This document shows positions 40,784-49,700 of a stretch of DNA of 64,000 nucleotides, one piece after another (position 1 is the stretch's first letter; every line of letters starts with the position of its first letter). The notes beneath the pieces were generated by a model. That model saw only the letters and a program-made list of their open reading frames with translations. It did not search any database and was not told the origin of the DNA. Position numbers and translations under genes: made by a program. Source of the DNA: Chloroflexota bacterium (GTDB lineage Bacteria > Chloroflexota > Anaerolineae > Anaerolineales > Villigracilaceae); NCBI GenBank assembly GCA_016235425.1, contig JACRLC010000059.1:20855-84854 (forward strand), written 5' to 3'.

Positions 40784-41159
40784 CTTTCGGTAAATCGCTT
40801 TCGGCGGGAGGCGGGATGGTGGGCTCCCTCTTTTCGGGCGCGGTTGGCGGATTCGGCTTCGAGCGGGGAGGATTGTTTATTGAACGGTAGCCGCTTCGGG
40901 CGGGGTCGGAAGCGTTGATGTTGATCTCGCCGCCGATCTTGTTGAGCTCTTCATTCGCATCGCGCATCAATTTATTGGGCAGGGTCCGCAGTTCGCGCGA
41001 AGTCTGCTGAAAGGCTTTCCACCCATCCGAAGTGACAACGCTTCTCAGCCACTTGCCAATCGTTTTCCCTGCCTTTTGCATGTCTTTGGGACCCAGCACG
41101 ATCAGGGCAATAATGATAATAAAAACAAGTTCGGACATGCCGATGCCGAGGATTTCCAT
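40761..41159 (-). CDS. tatB: TatA/TatB family pore protein
   Basis: 132 residues from the ATG two bases after the nusB stop (an upstream in-frame extension runs through nusB and is not real). MEILGIGMSELVFIIIIALI gives the single N-terminal membrane helix. LGPKDMQKAGKTIGKWLRSV is the hinge and amphipathic helix, more TatB-like than TatA-like. The long Pro-rich tail (NNPPRSKPNPPTAPEKREPT) is cytoplasmic. Works with the overlapping tatC. No second tatA is in the window. Confidence 0.88.
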   Translation of the reverse strand: MEILGIGMSELVFIIIIALIVLGPKDMQKAGKTIGKWLRSVVTSDGWKAFQQTSRELRTLPNKLMRDANEELNKIGGEININASDPARSGYRSINNPPRSKPNPPTAPEKREPTIPPPAESDLPKDDAEPHA

Positions 41160-41161
41160 AA

Positions 41162-41593
41162 CTAGGCCTTTTGAATGATCTGAGTGATCTCGTGCTGGTG
41201 ATCTGCGAGCGCGCCCAGCACGCCGTTGATAAAGCGCGGTGCGGAATCGGAGCCGAAGAGCTTCGCCAGTTCCACCGCTTCGTTGATTGCCACTTTCACG
41301 GGCGTTTCGCGGCTCACGGCAAATTCCCAGAATGCAATGCGCAGGATGTTGCGGTCGATCGCGGCGATCTGGTCGAGCGGCCATTCGGGCGCGTATTTTG
41401 CGATGAGCTGGTCGAGATCGTGGGTGAGGGGGAGTACGCCGAAGATGATCTGCCGCGCAAATTCGGCGAGGTCATCGGACAGCGGCATTTCCTCCAGCCG
41501 TTCCTTGTAGATGTCGGCTGGAGGGTGATTTGCAATATCGATTTCGTAAAGTACCTGCAGGGCGAGGGAGCGCGCCCTGGTGCGGGGTTTCAT
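41162..41593 (-). CDS. nusB: Transcription antitermination factor NusB
   Basis: 143 residues from ATG 41593 (frame extends back through TTG/ATG codons over the asp23 gene). All-helical RNA-binding protein that joins NusE at boxA during rRNA transcription. RTRARSLALQVLYEID at the start and INEAVELAKLFGSDSAPRFI NGVLG near the end are the NusB signatures. It begins four bases after asp23 ends and is followed directly by tatA/B, so the run is one operon. Confidence 0.92.
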   Translation of the reverse strand: MKPRTRARSLALQVLYEIDIANHPPADIYKERLEEMPLSDDLAEFARQIIFGVLPLTHDLDQLIAKYAPEWPLDQIAAIDRNILRIAFWEFAVSRETPVKVAINEAVELAKLFGSDSAPRFINGVLGALADHQHEITQIIQKA

Positions 41594-41597
41594 TGGG

Positions 41598-41948
41598 TCA
41601 GGCCTCGTCATCCTCGTAATCAATATCCTCGATGTGGATATTTACGTAACCCACATCCATGCCGACCATTTCCTGGATGGCGCGCGCCACCTGCTGTTGG
41701 ACGTTGCGGCTGACTTCGCGGATATTGACATCCTGTTTGAGCGCAAGATACAGTTCTGCATATACCGTATTCTCTTCCGTCTCGATCCGCACACCATCGC
41801 CGATGCCGCGTTTGAAGAGCCGGTTCACGCCGCCGGAGACGGAAGCCATGCGGCTGACGCCCGGCACGCTCAAAGCGGATAGTCTCGCGATGGTGATCAA
41901 CACATCGGGCGAGACGGTGGTTTTACCTTGTGGTTCGTAATCAGTCAT
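41598..41948 (-). CDS. Asp23/Gls24 family envelope stress protein
   Basis: 116 residues. TVSPDVLITIARLSALSVPG and VYAELYLALKQDVNIREVSR, then VGMDVGYVNIHIEDI are the family pattern. Asp23 proteins are abundant in Gram-positive (monoderm) bacteria, peripherally bound to the membrane, and linked to envelope stress. AAGGAG precedes the ATG. It sits upstream of nusB as in many Firmicutes, and downstream of fabG. Confidence 0.9.
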   Translation of the reverse strand: MTDYEPQGKTTVSPDVLITIARLSALSVPGVSRMASVSGGVNRLFKRGIGDGVRIETEENTVYAELYLALKQDVNIREVSRNVQQQVARAIQEMVGMDVGYVNIHIEDIDYEDDEA

Positions 41949-41961
41949 GTGTTCTCCTTAT

Positions 41962-41997
41962 TCCCCTCTCCTGCGGGAGAGGGGCCAGGGGTGAGGG
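41962..41997. repeat. Family-2 palindromic repeat between fabG and asp23
   Basis: TCCCCTCTCCTGCGGGAGAG, then GGGCCAGGGGTGAGGG. It ends directly at the fabG stop codon, another case of this family abutting a gene. Confidence 0.8.
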
Positions 41998-42756
41998 TTA
42001 CATCATCGCCATTCCGCCATCCACGCCAAGAACCTGGCCAGTGATGTACGCGGCCTGGTCGGAGGCGAGGAACGACGCGGCATAAGCGATTTCTTCCGGT
42101 TGTCCTTTGCGGCCCAGCGGGACCATTTTCAGCATGGCTTCCAGTGTTTCGGGCGTCATCGCGTCGAGGATTTCGGTATCCACGAAACCCGGCGCAATGG
42201 CATTGACCGTGATGTTGCGCGCCGCCACTTCGCGTGCCAGCGCTTTGGTGAAGGCGATCTGTCCGCCTTTGGAAGCGGAGTAATTCGTCTGGCCGGGGTT
42301 GCCCATTTGGCCGGCGACCGAGGCGATGTTGATGATCCGTCCCGTGCGCTTTCGCATCATGTGTTTGACGGCGGTTTTGGAGCAGTTGAAGGTGCTTTTC
42401 AAGTTGGTGTTGATCACCGCGTCCCAGTCCGCTTCGGGCATCATCATAATGAGCTGGTCGCGGGTGATGCCTGCGTTGTTGACCAGGATGCCCAGGTCGC
42501 CAAACGTCTCAATCGCGAATTTGACCAGCGCCTCGGCTTGCTTGAAATCGGACACGTCCGCCTGCATGGCGGCGGCTTTGCCGCCCGCTTCCTGGATTTT
42601 CTTTACCACTTCTTCGGCGGCATCCGGCGATTTGTGATAGTTCACGACCACCGCCGCGCCGCGCGCCGCAAACTCCAGCGCAATGGCGCGGCCTATGCCG
42701 CGTGAGCCGCCTGTGACGAGCGCTGCTTTGTTTTCCAATGATAAAGTCAAGCCCAT
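41998..42756 (-). CDS. fabG: 3-oxoacyl-ACP reductase FabG
   Basis: 252 residues; classical short-chain dehydrogenase. ALVTGGSRGIGRAIA binds NADPH; LVNNAGITRD and NIASVAGQMGNPGQTNYSAS with Y-SASK give the catalytic Ser/Tyr/Lys. PGFVDTEILDAM and AYITGQVLGVDGGMAM are typical of FabG. It reduces 3-oxoacyl-ACP in fatty acid synthesis; without the other fab genes nearby, a related role is possible. AGGAG precedes the ATG and TATAAT (minus, 42777-42782) marks the promoter of the fabG-asp23-nusB-tat run. Confidence 0.9.
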   Translation of the reverse strand: MGLTLSLENKAALVTGGSRGIGRAIALEFAARGAAVVVNYHKSPDAAEEVVKKIQEAGGKAAAMQADVSDFKQAEALVKFAIETFGDLGILVNNAGITRDQLIMMMPEADWDAVINTNLKSTFNCSKTAVKHMMRKRTGRIINIASVAGQMGNPGQTNYSASKGGQIAFTKALAREVAARNITVNAIAPGFVDTEILDAMTPETLEAMLKMVPLGRKGQPEEIAYAASFLASDQAAYITGQVLGVDGGMAMM

Positions 42757-43090
42757 GATTCTGCTCCTCGTTGTGAATTATACACCGTCAGTGTTGCGTG
42801 TTTCGTGTTGAGTACATCTACAGCGGAAAAGGGTGCTGGTCAAAGCGAAAGAAACAAGACCTCAGCCGCGAATTACGCGAATCCTTCGACAAGGTTTCCC
42901 TGGCCCGAACACCAGGACGGGCGATAAACTCAACGCGGCGGCTCAACCCAACGGCTCAGGACAGGTTTTCGCGAATTGGTTTTTAAAAATCCGCGCTCAT
43001 CCGCGAAACCTGTCCTGAGCTTGTCGAAGGATCCGTGGCAAAAGAATTTTGAACTCCTTGTTTTTTAGCAGCAATGGGTAGAACCCAGGA
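42757..43090. repeat. Gene-free region: fabG promoter and large ccttcgacaag inverted repeat
   Basis: TATAAT (42777-42782, minus strand) is the likely fabG promoter; no convincing -35. Then ATCCTTCGACAAG (42881) and GGCTCAGGACAGGTTTTCGC (42951) are inverse to GCGAAACCTGTCCTGAGC and TTGTCGAAGGATC (43005-43032). The left arm is interrupted by about 60 bp. The ending AATTCGCG words occur also near 9830. No gene. Confidence 0.65.
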
Positions 43091-43771
43091 TTATTGCTTT
43101 GGTTTCAAGCCCAGACCCAGCGCAATCCCGCCTCCCAGCGCAAGGACCGCCGCCCACAAAAACGCATCCTGCCAGAAGCGGATGGGGAAGAGGCGAATGA
43201 GCGTATCCGAATAATAAAACAACCACGAGTCACCTTCAAAGAAGAGGCTGTGGAACAGGGTAAAAAATTGCCAGAATACATCCGGGCTGATGGTGATCCC
43301 AATCCCAACAACCGCTCCGAGCGCAACGGCCAGTCCCACCATCCACCAGCCGCCGCGGCGCAGACCGTTGACGTAGTCCGCCATCCATTTGCCGCGCCAG
43401 GCGAAGAATGCGATGATGGCGAGAACTGCAAGCGCCGCATACCAGACGCGCAATGCGCCCTGCACCACGTTCTTCACATCCTGCATGTGACTCAATTCGC
43501 GCTCGTTGTAAAGCGGACTGCCGTCTTCAAATTTTAAGTCGCCAAGATAGGAAACGTCCGCGTTGTTGACGAGATATTCCAACGCGTAGGGCGCCCAGTG
43601 CAGGCGGTCTTCTTTTGTGAAGCCGTATTCATCCTGTGGAAAGTATGACATGTTGTATTCGACGGTGAGGAAGACGGGCGAAAGGAGGAGGCGCAAAGCG
43701 AAGCCAATTAACGCGAAGGGAATTAATAATGAAACGAGAAAGGAGAGGATGTGAGGAAGGGTGGGTTTCAT
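43091..43771 (-). CDS. TIGR01906/DUF1461 family integral membrane protein
   Basis: 226 residues with four or five hydrophobic segments. Signatures: LLSPVFLTVEYNMSYFPQDE..GFTKEDRLHWA, then YLVNNADVSYL and YNERELSHMQDVKNVV, all typical of this conserved family of unknown function. It starts 17 bases after the spermidine-synthase-like gene ends and has no clear ribosome-binding site, so it is likely coupled to it. Confidence 0.85.
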   Translation of the reverse strand: MKPTLPHILSFLVSLLIPFALIGFALRLLLSPVFLTVEYNMSYFPQDEYGFTKEDRLHWAPYALEYLVNNADVSYLGDLKFEDGSPLYNERELSHMQDVKNVVQGALRVWYAALAVLAIIAFFAWRGKWMADYVNGLRRGGWWMVGLAVALGAVVGIGITISPDVFWQFFTLFHSLFFEGDSWLFYYSDTLIRLFPIRFWQDAFLWAAVLALGGGIALGLGLKPKQ

Positions 43772-43788
43772 GGTTTATCTATTTCATG

Positions 43789-45339
43789 TCACTGCAAAAA
43801 CTCCAGCCCGCCCTGCAGAACGAACTTGACCACCATGTCGTTCACGATCCATTCGATGGGCGCGCGGTCGTCGGTGAAGACCATGGTTGTTTCATAGCCG
43901 GGTTGGAGGTTGGCGTAGGTCAGCGTCATGGTTGAGAGCAGGAGCGGGTGAGTGCTGGGGTCCTGCGCGAGTGCGGCAAGATTAGCCATAAAGTTCTCGC
44001 GCGTCGTCGGTTGTTTCGTGGCGAAGATCATCGTGTTCAATGTGCCGGGGATGTCCATGATGTGGATGGAGGGGAAGATGGCCGCCATGGTCGTGGCAAG
44101 TCCGTCAACGAGACGGCGGTCGCCGGGGACGGAACCAACGTTGAGGGTCAGGACCCCCTCATCGGTCAGGTGGGAGGCGCAGATCTCGAAGAATTCCTGA
44201 GTCGTCATGTGCGGGGGAATATACGGGGGGCGGTAGGCGTCCACGGCGATGATGTCATATTGATAAGGACTCTGTTCGAGATTCCAGCGTCCGTCGCCGA
44301 CGTGGACATTCAGGTTCGGCTCGTTCATGTCAAAATATTCGCGGCCAACCTCCACGATCTTTGGGTCAAGTTCAAAGCCGTCAATTTGAATATCGCCGTA
44401 CACGGCAGTGGCCTGACGCGCCGCGGTTCCGGCGGCGAGTCCTACAATTGCCATGCGCTGAACGTCCGCCGGTTTGCGTCCCGCATAAAAATATGGCCCG
44501 ACTAGGAACTGTTCCCACGGCCCGCCGAATTGCAGGGTGTCGGGGTGATAGATCGAGTGAATGCCCTGGCCGTCGTTCAGGCGCAAAAGCGTAAAGCCGT
44601 TGACCTCCTGCACCTGAATGTAGTTGTACGCGGACTCGGTTTCGTACACCTGCCCGGTGCTGCTCTTGAGCGCTTGTCCCGCGAAAAGCGCGGCCACAAT
44701 CGCAAGCAGGACGGGCATCCACAAAAACTTGAACATCTCGCGCTGGCTGGCATATTTGCCGAGGCCCGCGAGCGCCACGAACAATAGGAACAAACTGAAG
44801 ACGAGAAAAGTCAGGCGCGTGCCAATGGTTGGGATGGTGACCAGTGTGGGGAGAAACGTGCCGATGAATGAGCCAAGCGTCGAGATGGCATAAATCCGCC
44901 CGGACGTTTGACCGGCCTTCGACATGTCGTCCACTGAGAGGCGGATCGCGAACGGGGAGATGGTTCCAAGCAGGGTGATGGGGACGCTGAACAGGATGAG
45001 GACTGCAACGAATGACCCCGCCATGATGCCGACGTTCAACCCTTCAAAAGCGCTCGCGGCGGACCTGAGGACTGGTCCCGCTATGTAAGGCACGAGTCCC
45101 AGGGTGAACGCTCCCCAGGCAAGGACGCGGTACATCGCGCCCGGCGTCGGGTTCTGGTCTGCCCATTTGCCGCCGAGGAAGTATCCCGCTGTAAGATAGA
45201 TGAGGATGAGGCCGATAATGCTCGCCCAGACGAGATTGCTCGTGCCGAAGACGTTGCCGATCAAACGCGATGCGGCCAGTTCCGCCGCAAGCGTGGTCAT
45301 GCCGGAGATGAAGACGGTGAAGAGGAGGTATTTTTTCAT
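43789..45339 (-). CDS. Membrane-fused spermidine-synthase-like protein
   Basis: 516 residues. Residues 1-215 have about six to seven membrane helices starting KKYLLFTVFISGMTTLAAEL. Residues about 235-510 form a methyltransferase/aminopropyltransferase fold: MAIVGLAAGTAARQATAVYG, then DGFELDPKIVEVGREYF, DGRWNL and VDAYRPPYIPPHMTTQEFFE. The usual GGGxG is GLAAG here. Named fused MFS/spermidine synthase in databases; the true reaction is unknown and may not be polyamine synthesis. TATAAT (minus, 45367-45372) lies upstream. Confidence 0.85.
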   Translation of the reverse strand: MKKYLLFTVFISGMTTLAAELAASRLIGNVFGTSNLVWASIIGLILIYLTAGYFLGGKWADQNPTPGAMYRVLAWGAFTLGLVPYIAGPVLRSAASAFEGLNVGIMAGSFVAVLILFSVPITLLGTISPFAIRLSVDDMSKAGQTSGRIYAISTLGSFIGTFLPTLVTIPTIGTRLTFLVFSLFLLFVALAGLGKYASQREMFKFLWMPVLLAIVAALFAGQALKSSTGQVYETESAYNYIQVQEVNGFTLLRLNDGQGIHSIYHPDTLQFGGPWEQFLVGPYFYAGRKPADVQRMAIVGLAAGTAARQATAVYGDIQIDGFELDPKIVEVGREYFDMNEPNLNVHVGDGRWNLEQSPYQYDIIAVDAYRPPYIPPHMTTQEFFEICASHLTDEGVLTLNVGSVPGDRRLVDGLATTMAAIFPSIHIMDIPGTLNTMIFATKQPTTRENFMANLAALAQDPSTHPLLLSTMTLTYANLQPGYETTMVFTDDRAPIEWIVNDMVVKFVLQGGLEFLQ

Positions 45340-45540
45340 GTATCTTTCCGTGAAAAGGATGGGGGGATTATACCGTTCCTGCGGTTGTGTTGCATCGAGA
45401 CCGGCAGGGGTCTGTACGAGTAATTTGTAATTGGTAATTTGGCAAAGCCAGGCAATATCCGACTTAGGGTCTATGCCCGCGGTGGAGAAGGAAATTTACG
45501 AGAAGGTGAAAGGGTTGTACGGGTATAATCAAACTGACCT

Positions 45541-46062
45541 ATGCGCAACTCATCCGTCACAGGCGAACAACTGGCAAATTCCCTGCAGGCGCTGGGAATC
45601 AAATTCATCCTGGGGGGGAAGGCTGGCGGCGAAGCATTGCACCAAAAGCCCGCAGAACTCATCGCCGCGCTGGCGCAAAGCCAGGAAGCGCGCCTGCGCC
45701 TGGCGCTCATTCCTCTCTTTTTGGAACATCCTGAATTTGCCGCATACGCCCGCCCCGTTGCGGCAAGCCTCGGTGCCCGTCCGCGGCTTATGCTTCAATG
45801 TTATTACAGCGCGGCCGTCTGGTTGAAGCAAAAACATCGGGCGCGGCTTGAATCTCTGCCTGGCGCGAAGGCGTCCCTGCCCGATCTGTTCTCGCGCGTC
45901 CTGGGAATCGCAGGAACAGATGACCCCGATCTCAACCTGCAATTGCTGGCCGAACGCCATCAGGAACTGGGAGGCGAAAAGGTCAATTGGCTGGGAACCT
46001 ACCACCACGCCGCGCAAATATGGCTCAGAGGACTGGAAATGCAGCATGTCCGCAATGGATAA
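45541..46062 (+). CDS. Helical protein upstream of a nucleotidyltransferase, unknown
   Basis: 173 residues, rich in Ala, Leu and Arg and predicted helical (ALAQSQEARLRLALIPLFLE, AAVWLKQKHRARLESLPG). No catalytic motif visible. TATAAT (45524-45529) lies eleven bases before the ATG and there is no ribosome-binding site. Its last bases overlap the following gene by 17, so the two proteins are made together. Could be the antitoxin, DNA-binding or partner protein of a two-gene system; I recognise no family. Confidence 0.6.
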   Translation: MRNSSVTGEQLANSLQALGIKFILGGKAGGEALHQKPAELIAALAQSQEARLRLALIPLFLEHPEFAAYARPVAASLGARPRLMLQCYYSAAVWLKQKHRARLESLPGAKASLPDLFSRVLGIAGTDDPDLNLQLLAERHQELGGEKVNWLGTYHHAAQIWLRGLEMQHVRNG

Positions 46063-46570
46063 TTCCCAAATACAATCCATCCTTCAAGCACTGGGAGAAC
46101 GCGTCCCTCCCCGCTCGCACCTGATCCTGGTTGGGGGCGGCGCGCTGGCTTTGCTTGGAAGTCCGCGCCTGACAATAGACCTTGATTTCATCGGCGACGA
46201 TCTTTCCCCGGACCCGTTGGATAAAACCATCATGCAAGTTGCGAAAGAGCTGAACATATACGCCGAACCTGTTCCCTTGGAGAGATTCATACCCCTGCCC
46301 AAGGGAAACGAGGAACGGACAATTTTCATCGGTCAATTCGGAAATCTGGAAGTATATGTCGCAGACCCATACAGCATCGCGCTCAGTAAACTGGAACGCG
46401 GTTTCGATACAGACCTTGAAGACATTGTTTTTCTCATCCAACGCGGCTTGATCGTGATGGCAGAACTGGAACGAGTGGCGCAAGAATCCCTGCCGCGCGC
46501 CCGCGAATTCGACATGAATTCGACCGACATGCTCGCCCGCCTGCAAACTGTGCGCGATCGGCTGAGATAA
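46046..46570 (+). CDS. DUF6036-type nucleotidyltransferase
   Basis: 174 residues from the ATG overlapping the previous gene. LILVGGGALALLGSPRLTID LDF is the minimal nucleotidyltransferase motif with two Asp (T-I-D-L-D-F), and VYVADPYSIALSKLERGFDT DLEDI gives a further acidic site and the Lys of the fold. Such proteins occur in toxin-antitoxin and abortive-infection units (for example AbiEii, MNT-HEPN). The helical partner gene in front supports a two-component module, but no HEPN motif (RX4-6H) is obvious there. Confidence 0.75.
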   Translation: MSAMDNSQIQSILQALGERVPPRSHLILVGGGALALLGSPRLTIDLDFIGDDLSPDPLDKTIMQVAKELNIYAEPVPLERFIPLPKGNEERTIFIGQFGNLEVYVADPYSIALSKLERGFDTDLEDIVFLIQRGLIVMAELERVAQESLPRAREFDMNSTDMLARLQTVRDRLR

Positions 46571-46623
46571 AAAGGGAGGTTGCCTCATGCCAGCCAACGC
46601 TTTCATTACCAACGCCCTCCCGG

Positions 46624-46748
46624 CCTCCCCCAAATTCCAAATTGCGGAATTTGGGGGAGGAGAATGCAGGGCATGAATGAAAAATAAAATTCAAACCCAA
46701 GTTGAAATTATCCCTCCCCCATTTTCGCACTTTGAAAATGGGGGAGGG
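46624..46748. repeat. Twin perfect 15-bp hairpins (cctcccccaaattcc type)
   Basis: CCTCCCCCAAATTCC (46624) with GGAATTTGGGGGAGG (46646-46660), and CCCTCCCCCATTTTC (46712) with GAAAATGGGGGAGGG (46734-46748). Both lie between the convergent nucleotidyltransferase and alpha-2-macroglobulin genes and probably act as terminators for both. Confidence 0.75.
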
Positions 46749-46762
46749 CAGGGTGGGGGCGA

Positions 46763-49700
46763 TCATTTCACCACAAACACACTCCCCGCGCCCCTGCCTC
46801 CAACATCCGGGAAATAGAATTCAGATGCCGTGGGCGGTATCACCTTGAACGTGCCTGCGGTGCTGGCTCTCGCCAGATAGGTGTAAACGTATGTTCCTGC
46901 GGGTAAATAATCCGAAGACAGCACCACTTTCTCATCTCGGAATTCCTTGTGATAGAAGTACCACCAACCCCAGCCACGCTCGTTGTAATCTTCGCGCGTG
47001 TAACTCAATGGGACTTCCACGCTCGTGTTGAGCGAGGCGTCCACGGCTTCGAATCCTGCGGGCAGGGGATCGTCAATGACGATGTAGTGCAATGCGGCGG
47101 GGACGACGACCGTCAGCCGCACGCGGACCAACTCGCCGCGCTCGATTTCAGTGATGGGATGTTTCGAGTCGTCGAGCGTGAAGTATTCGCGCGAGAGACT
47201 CACGCCCTGGTCCAGTGCCTGCACTTCTTCAACGGGCAGGGTTGCGTTCATGTAGGCGGTGTAATACAGGTTACCCGTCCCTTCGCCGCGTGCGAAGACC
47301 AGATAATTGACTTCATCCTTCAGCAGGTCTTTCAACTCTATTTGCAGTTTGACGGTTTCGGTCAGGTTGTCTTTGCTGGCTGTGCCCTGTTCCAACGACT
47401 CGCCATTCAAGCCGACCGCGTACTGGTAACTGGTCTCGAATTCCTTCGACTCGACCAGCCAGTTCGTCAGCGCGATCAACGTCCATGCGGTTTCCTGTGT
47501 GGAGTGCCAGTGTCCGCCATCGCGGTGCGCCATCAGCCAGCGGACTGCATTGGCTGTGATGGGATTCTTCGGGTCAATCTGCACGAAGGTGTTCAACACG
47601 ATGGCCGTCGTGCGCGTGTCTGTGTTCCAGTTCCAGTAATCGGTCTCGCCTTCCTCCCAATGGGCGCCGGAGGCCGATAAAACGGAAGCAGCCGCGAGGT
47701 CCGACATGACCGAGGTAATTCGTTTGTCTTCCTTGTCGAGCAGGAATAAAGTCTGCGCGAGATACGCTTTCGCGTACAGGCTCAACACTTCCCTGTTTTC
47801 GTAAATGTAGCTGGTCTGCCCCGCACCGAGTTGTTTGCCGCGCGCCAACACGTACATCATGAAGACGTAGCGGTTGTACTCCCAGTTGGCGTATCCACCG
47901 CCTCCGCCGCCGCGCAGGGAGGTTTGGCCGCTGTTCCCGCCCATGGACAAAATGGGCAGGTGGTCTTTGAGATATTCAAGGCCTGTGGTGAGCACGCCCT
48001 CCGCAACGGGATAGCCGCTGTCCTTCGCTTCGAGCAGGCCATACACAACGTAGGCGGTGACGTACGGGTCGCTCTTGTCGCCGTCCCACCAGTTCCAGCC
48101 GCCGTCGTAAATCTGCTTGGCGTAAATTCTTTGCAGGGCCGCGTTCACCTGCTGGTCGAGATGGCTCTTGAGTCTGGGGTCGGACAGCCCCGCGGCTTCG
48201 AGCGCGCGCATGGTGATGACGTTCGGCAGGAAGCGCGAGATGGTTTGCTCCATGCACAGATAATCAAAATCTTCGAGATAGGTCAACCCGCTTTGCATTG
48301 AAGCGGCCAGCGAGGGCGAGACTTCAATCGAAAGGTTCGCGTCGGTGTAACCGGGCGAGGCGGGCAGCTGCAGGCCCTCGGTGGCGGAGTTCGCTTCGAG
48401 CAGCATGCCCGACGTGCCAACCGTTTCGACCGCCGTGAAGTTATAGACGGGAATGCCCTGACCTTCCAATGTGCCGAGCGCGGGTTTGCTTGAATCTTTG
48501 TATCTGCCGCCTGACGCGTGCACCGTGAAATCCACGCGCTGGACATTATCCACCGTTAAATTCCACGTGACGTAGGACTGGCCTTTCGCTTCCACCTCGA
48601 CCGATTGGCTGGCCTCGTTATTTAAAGCGACTCCCTCCGCCTCGAGATTGACGCTCACTTCGAGTTTGGCCGCCGTGTTATTGTGAACCACCGCGCCGAC
48701 TTGCACTTCATCGCCCACGACGAAGAAGCGCGGCGTGGTCATCTCGACGAACAGCGGTTTGGTGCTGAGCACTTCGTTCGTTGTCTGCCCGACCTTGCTG
48801 TCTGCCGTGACCGCGCGTACATCGGCGCGCCACGTGGTGAGATTTTCAGGCAGGCTTACGGTCACCTGCGCTTCGCCGTTTTCATCGGTGCTGACCATGC
48901 CCTCAAACCCGGCCGTGTCTTTGAAATCCGAGCGCACAGTGACAATGCCGAGTTCGCCGCCGCCGCCGCCGCCGCTTCCTCCGCCCTCGGGAATGGACTC
49001 GCGATACAGTGCATTGTAATCATCTGCATTCGAGACGATCCCAACCGCGGTCCGCACGCCGAGCGATTGGTCTGGGTAGAACGCCTCGAGCAACGACGCG
49101 GAATTCATCGGGGCCAGCGCCAGCACAGCCTTATCCACCACTGCCAGCGAAACATCCGCAGATACAGGCTTCCCGTGCGAATCTTTCGTGACGATGGTGT
49201 AGGTTACCTCATCGCCGGGCCCCGCGGACTCCTTGTCCGTCGTCACGCTCACGTCCAGCGTCTGCTCGCTCGTGGCGACCTTGAGCATGGTCATGCCGAT
49301 TTTGAAATTCGGTTTTCCAGAATTCTCCGCGCCGCTGATGACGGTGACGGACACGTATGCCATGGGAGCCATGTCGCCTGTAATCGGTAATTTGTAAATC
49401 GTGCTGGTGCCTTTGAGAAGCACCACATCCTGTTTGTAAATGTGACCGCGCTCATACGTCACCAGCGCGTACACTTCGCCCTCGAATGGTTGGGCGATCA
49501 AAATCTCTGCCGTATCGCCGGGCGAGTAATCATCTTTATCGGCAACGAGATTGAACGTGCGGTCGTTGGTCTGCTTCCATGAAATATAGTCATCGCTCGA
49601 AACCCAGATGTACGTCGAGGCTGAATGCGAATTGCCTTTTGAATCGTTCACCGTCACGAGCGCCTTGAACACGCCGCCGTTGGGCGGGATGAACGAAACC

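Noticed and set aside
43936..44505. Plus-strand open frames over the spermidine-synthase-like gene
   Set aside because: Shadows of a well-conserved minus-strand gene.
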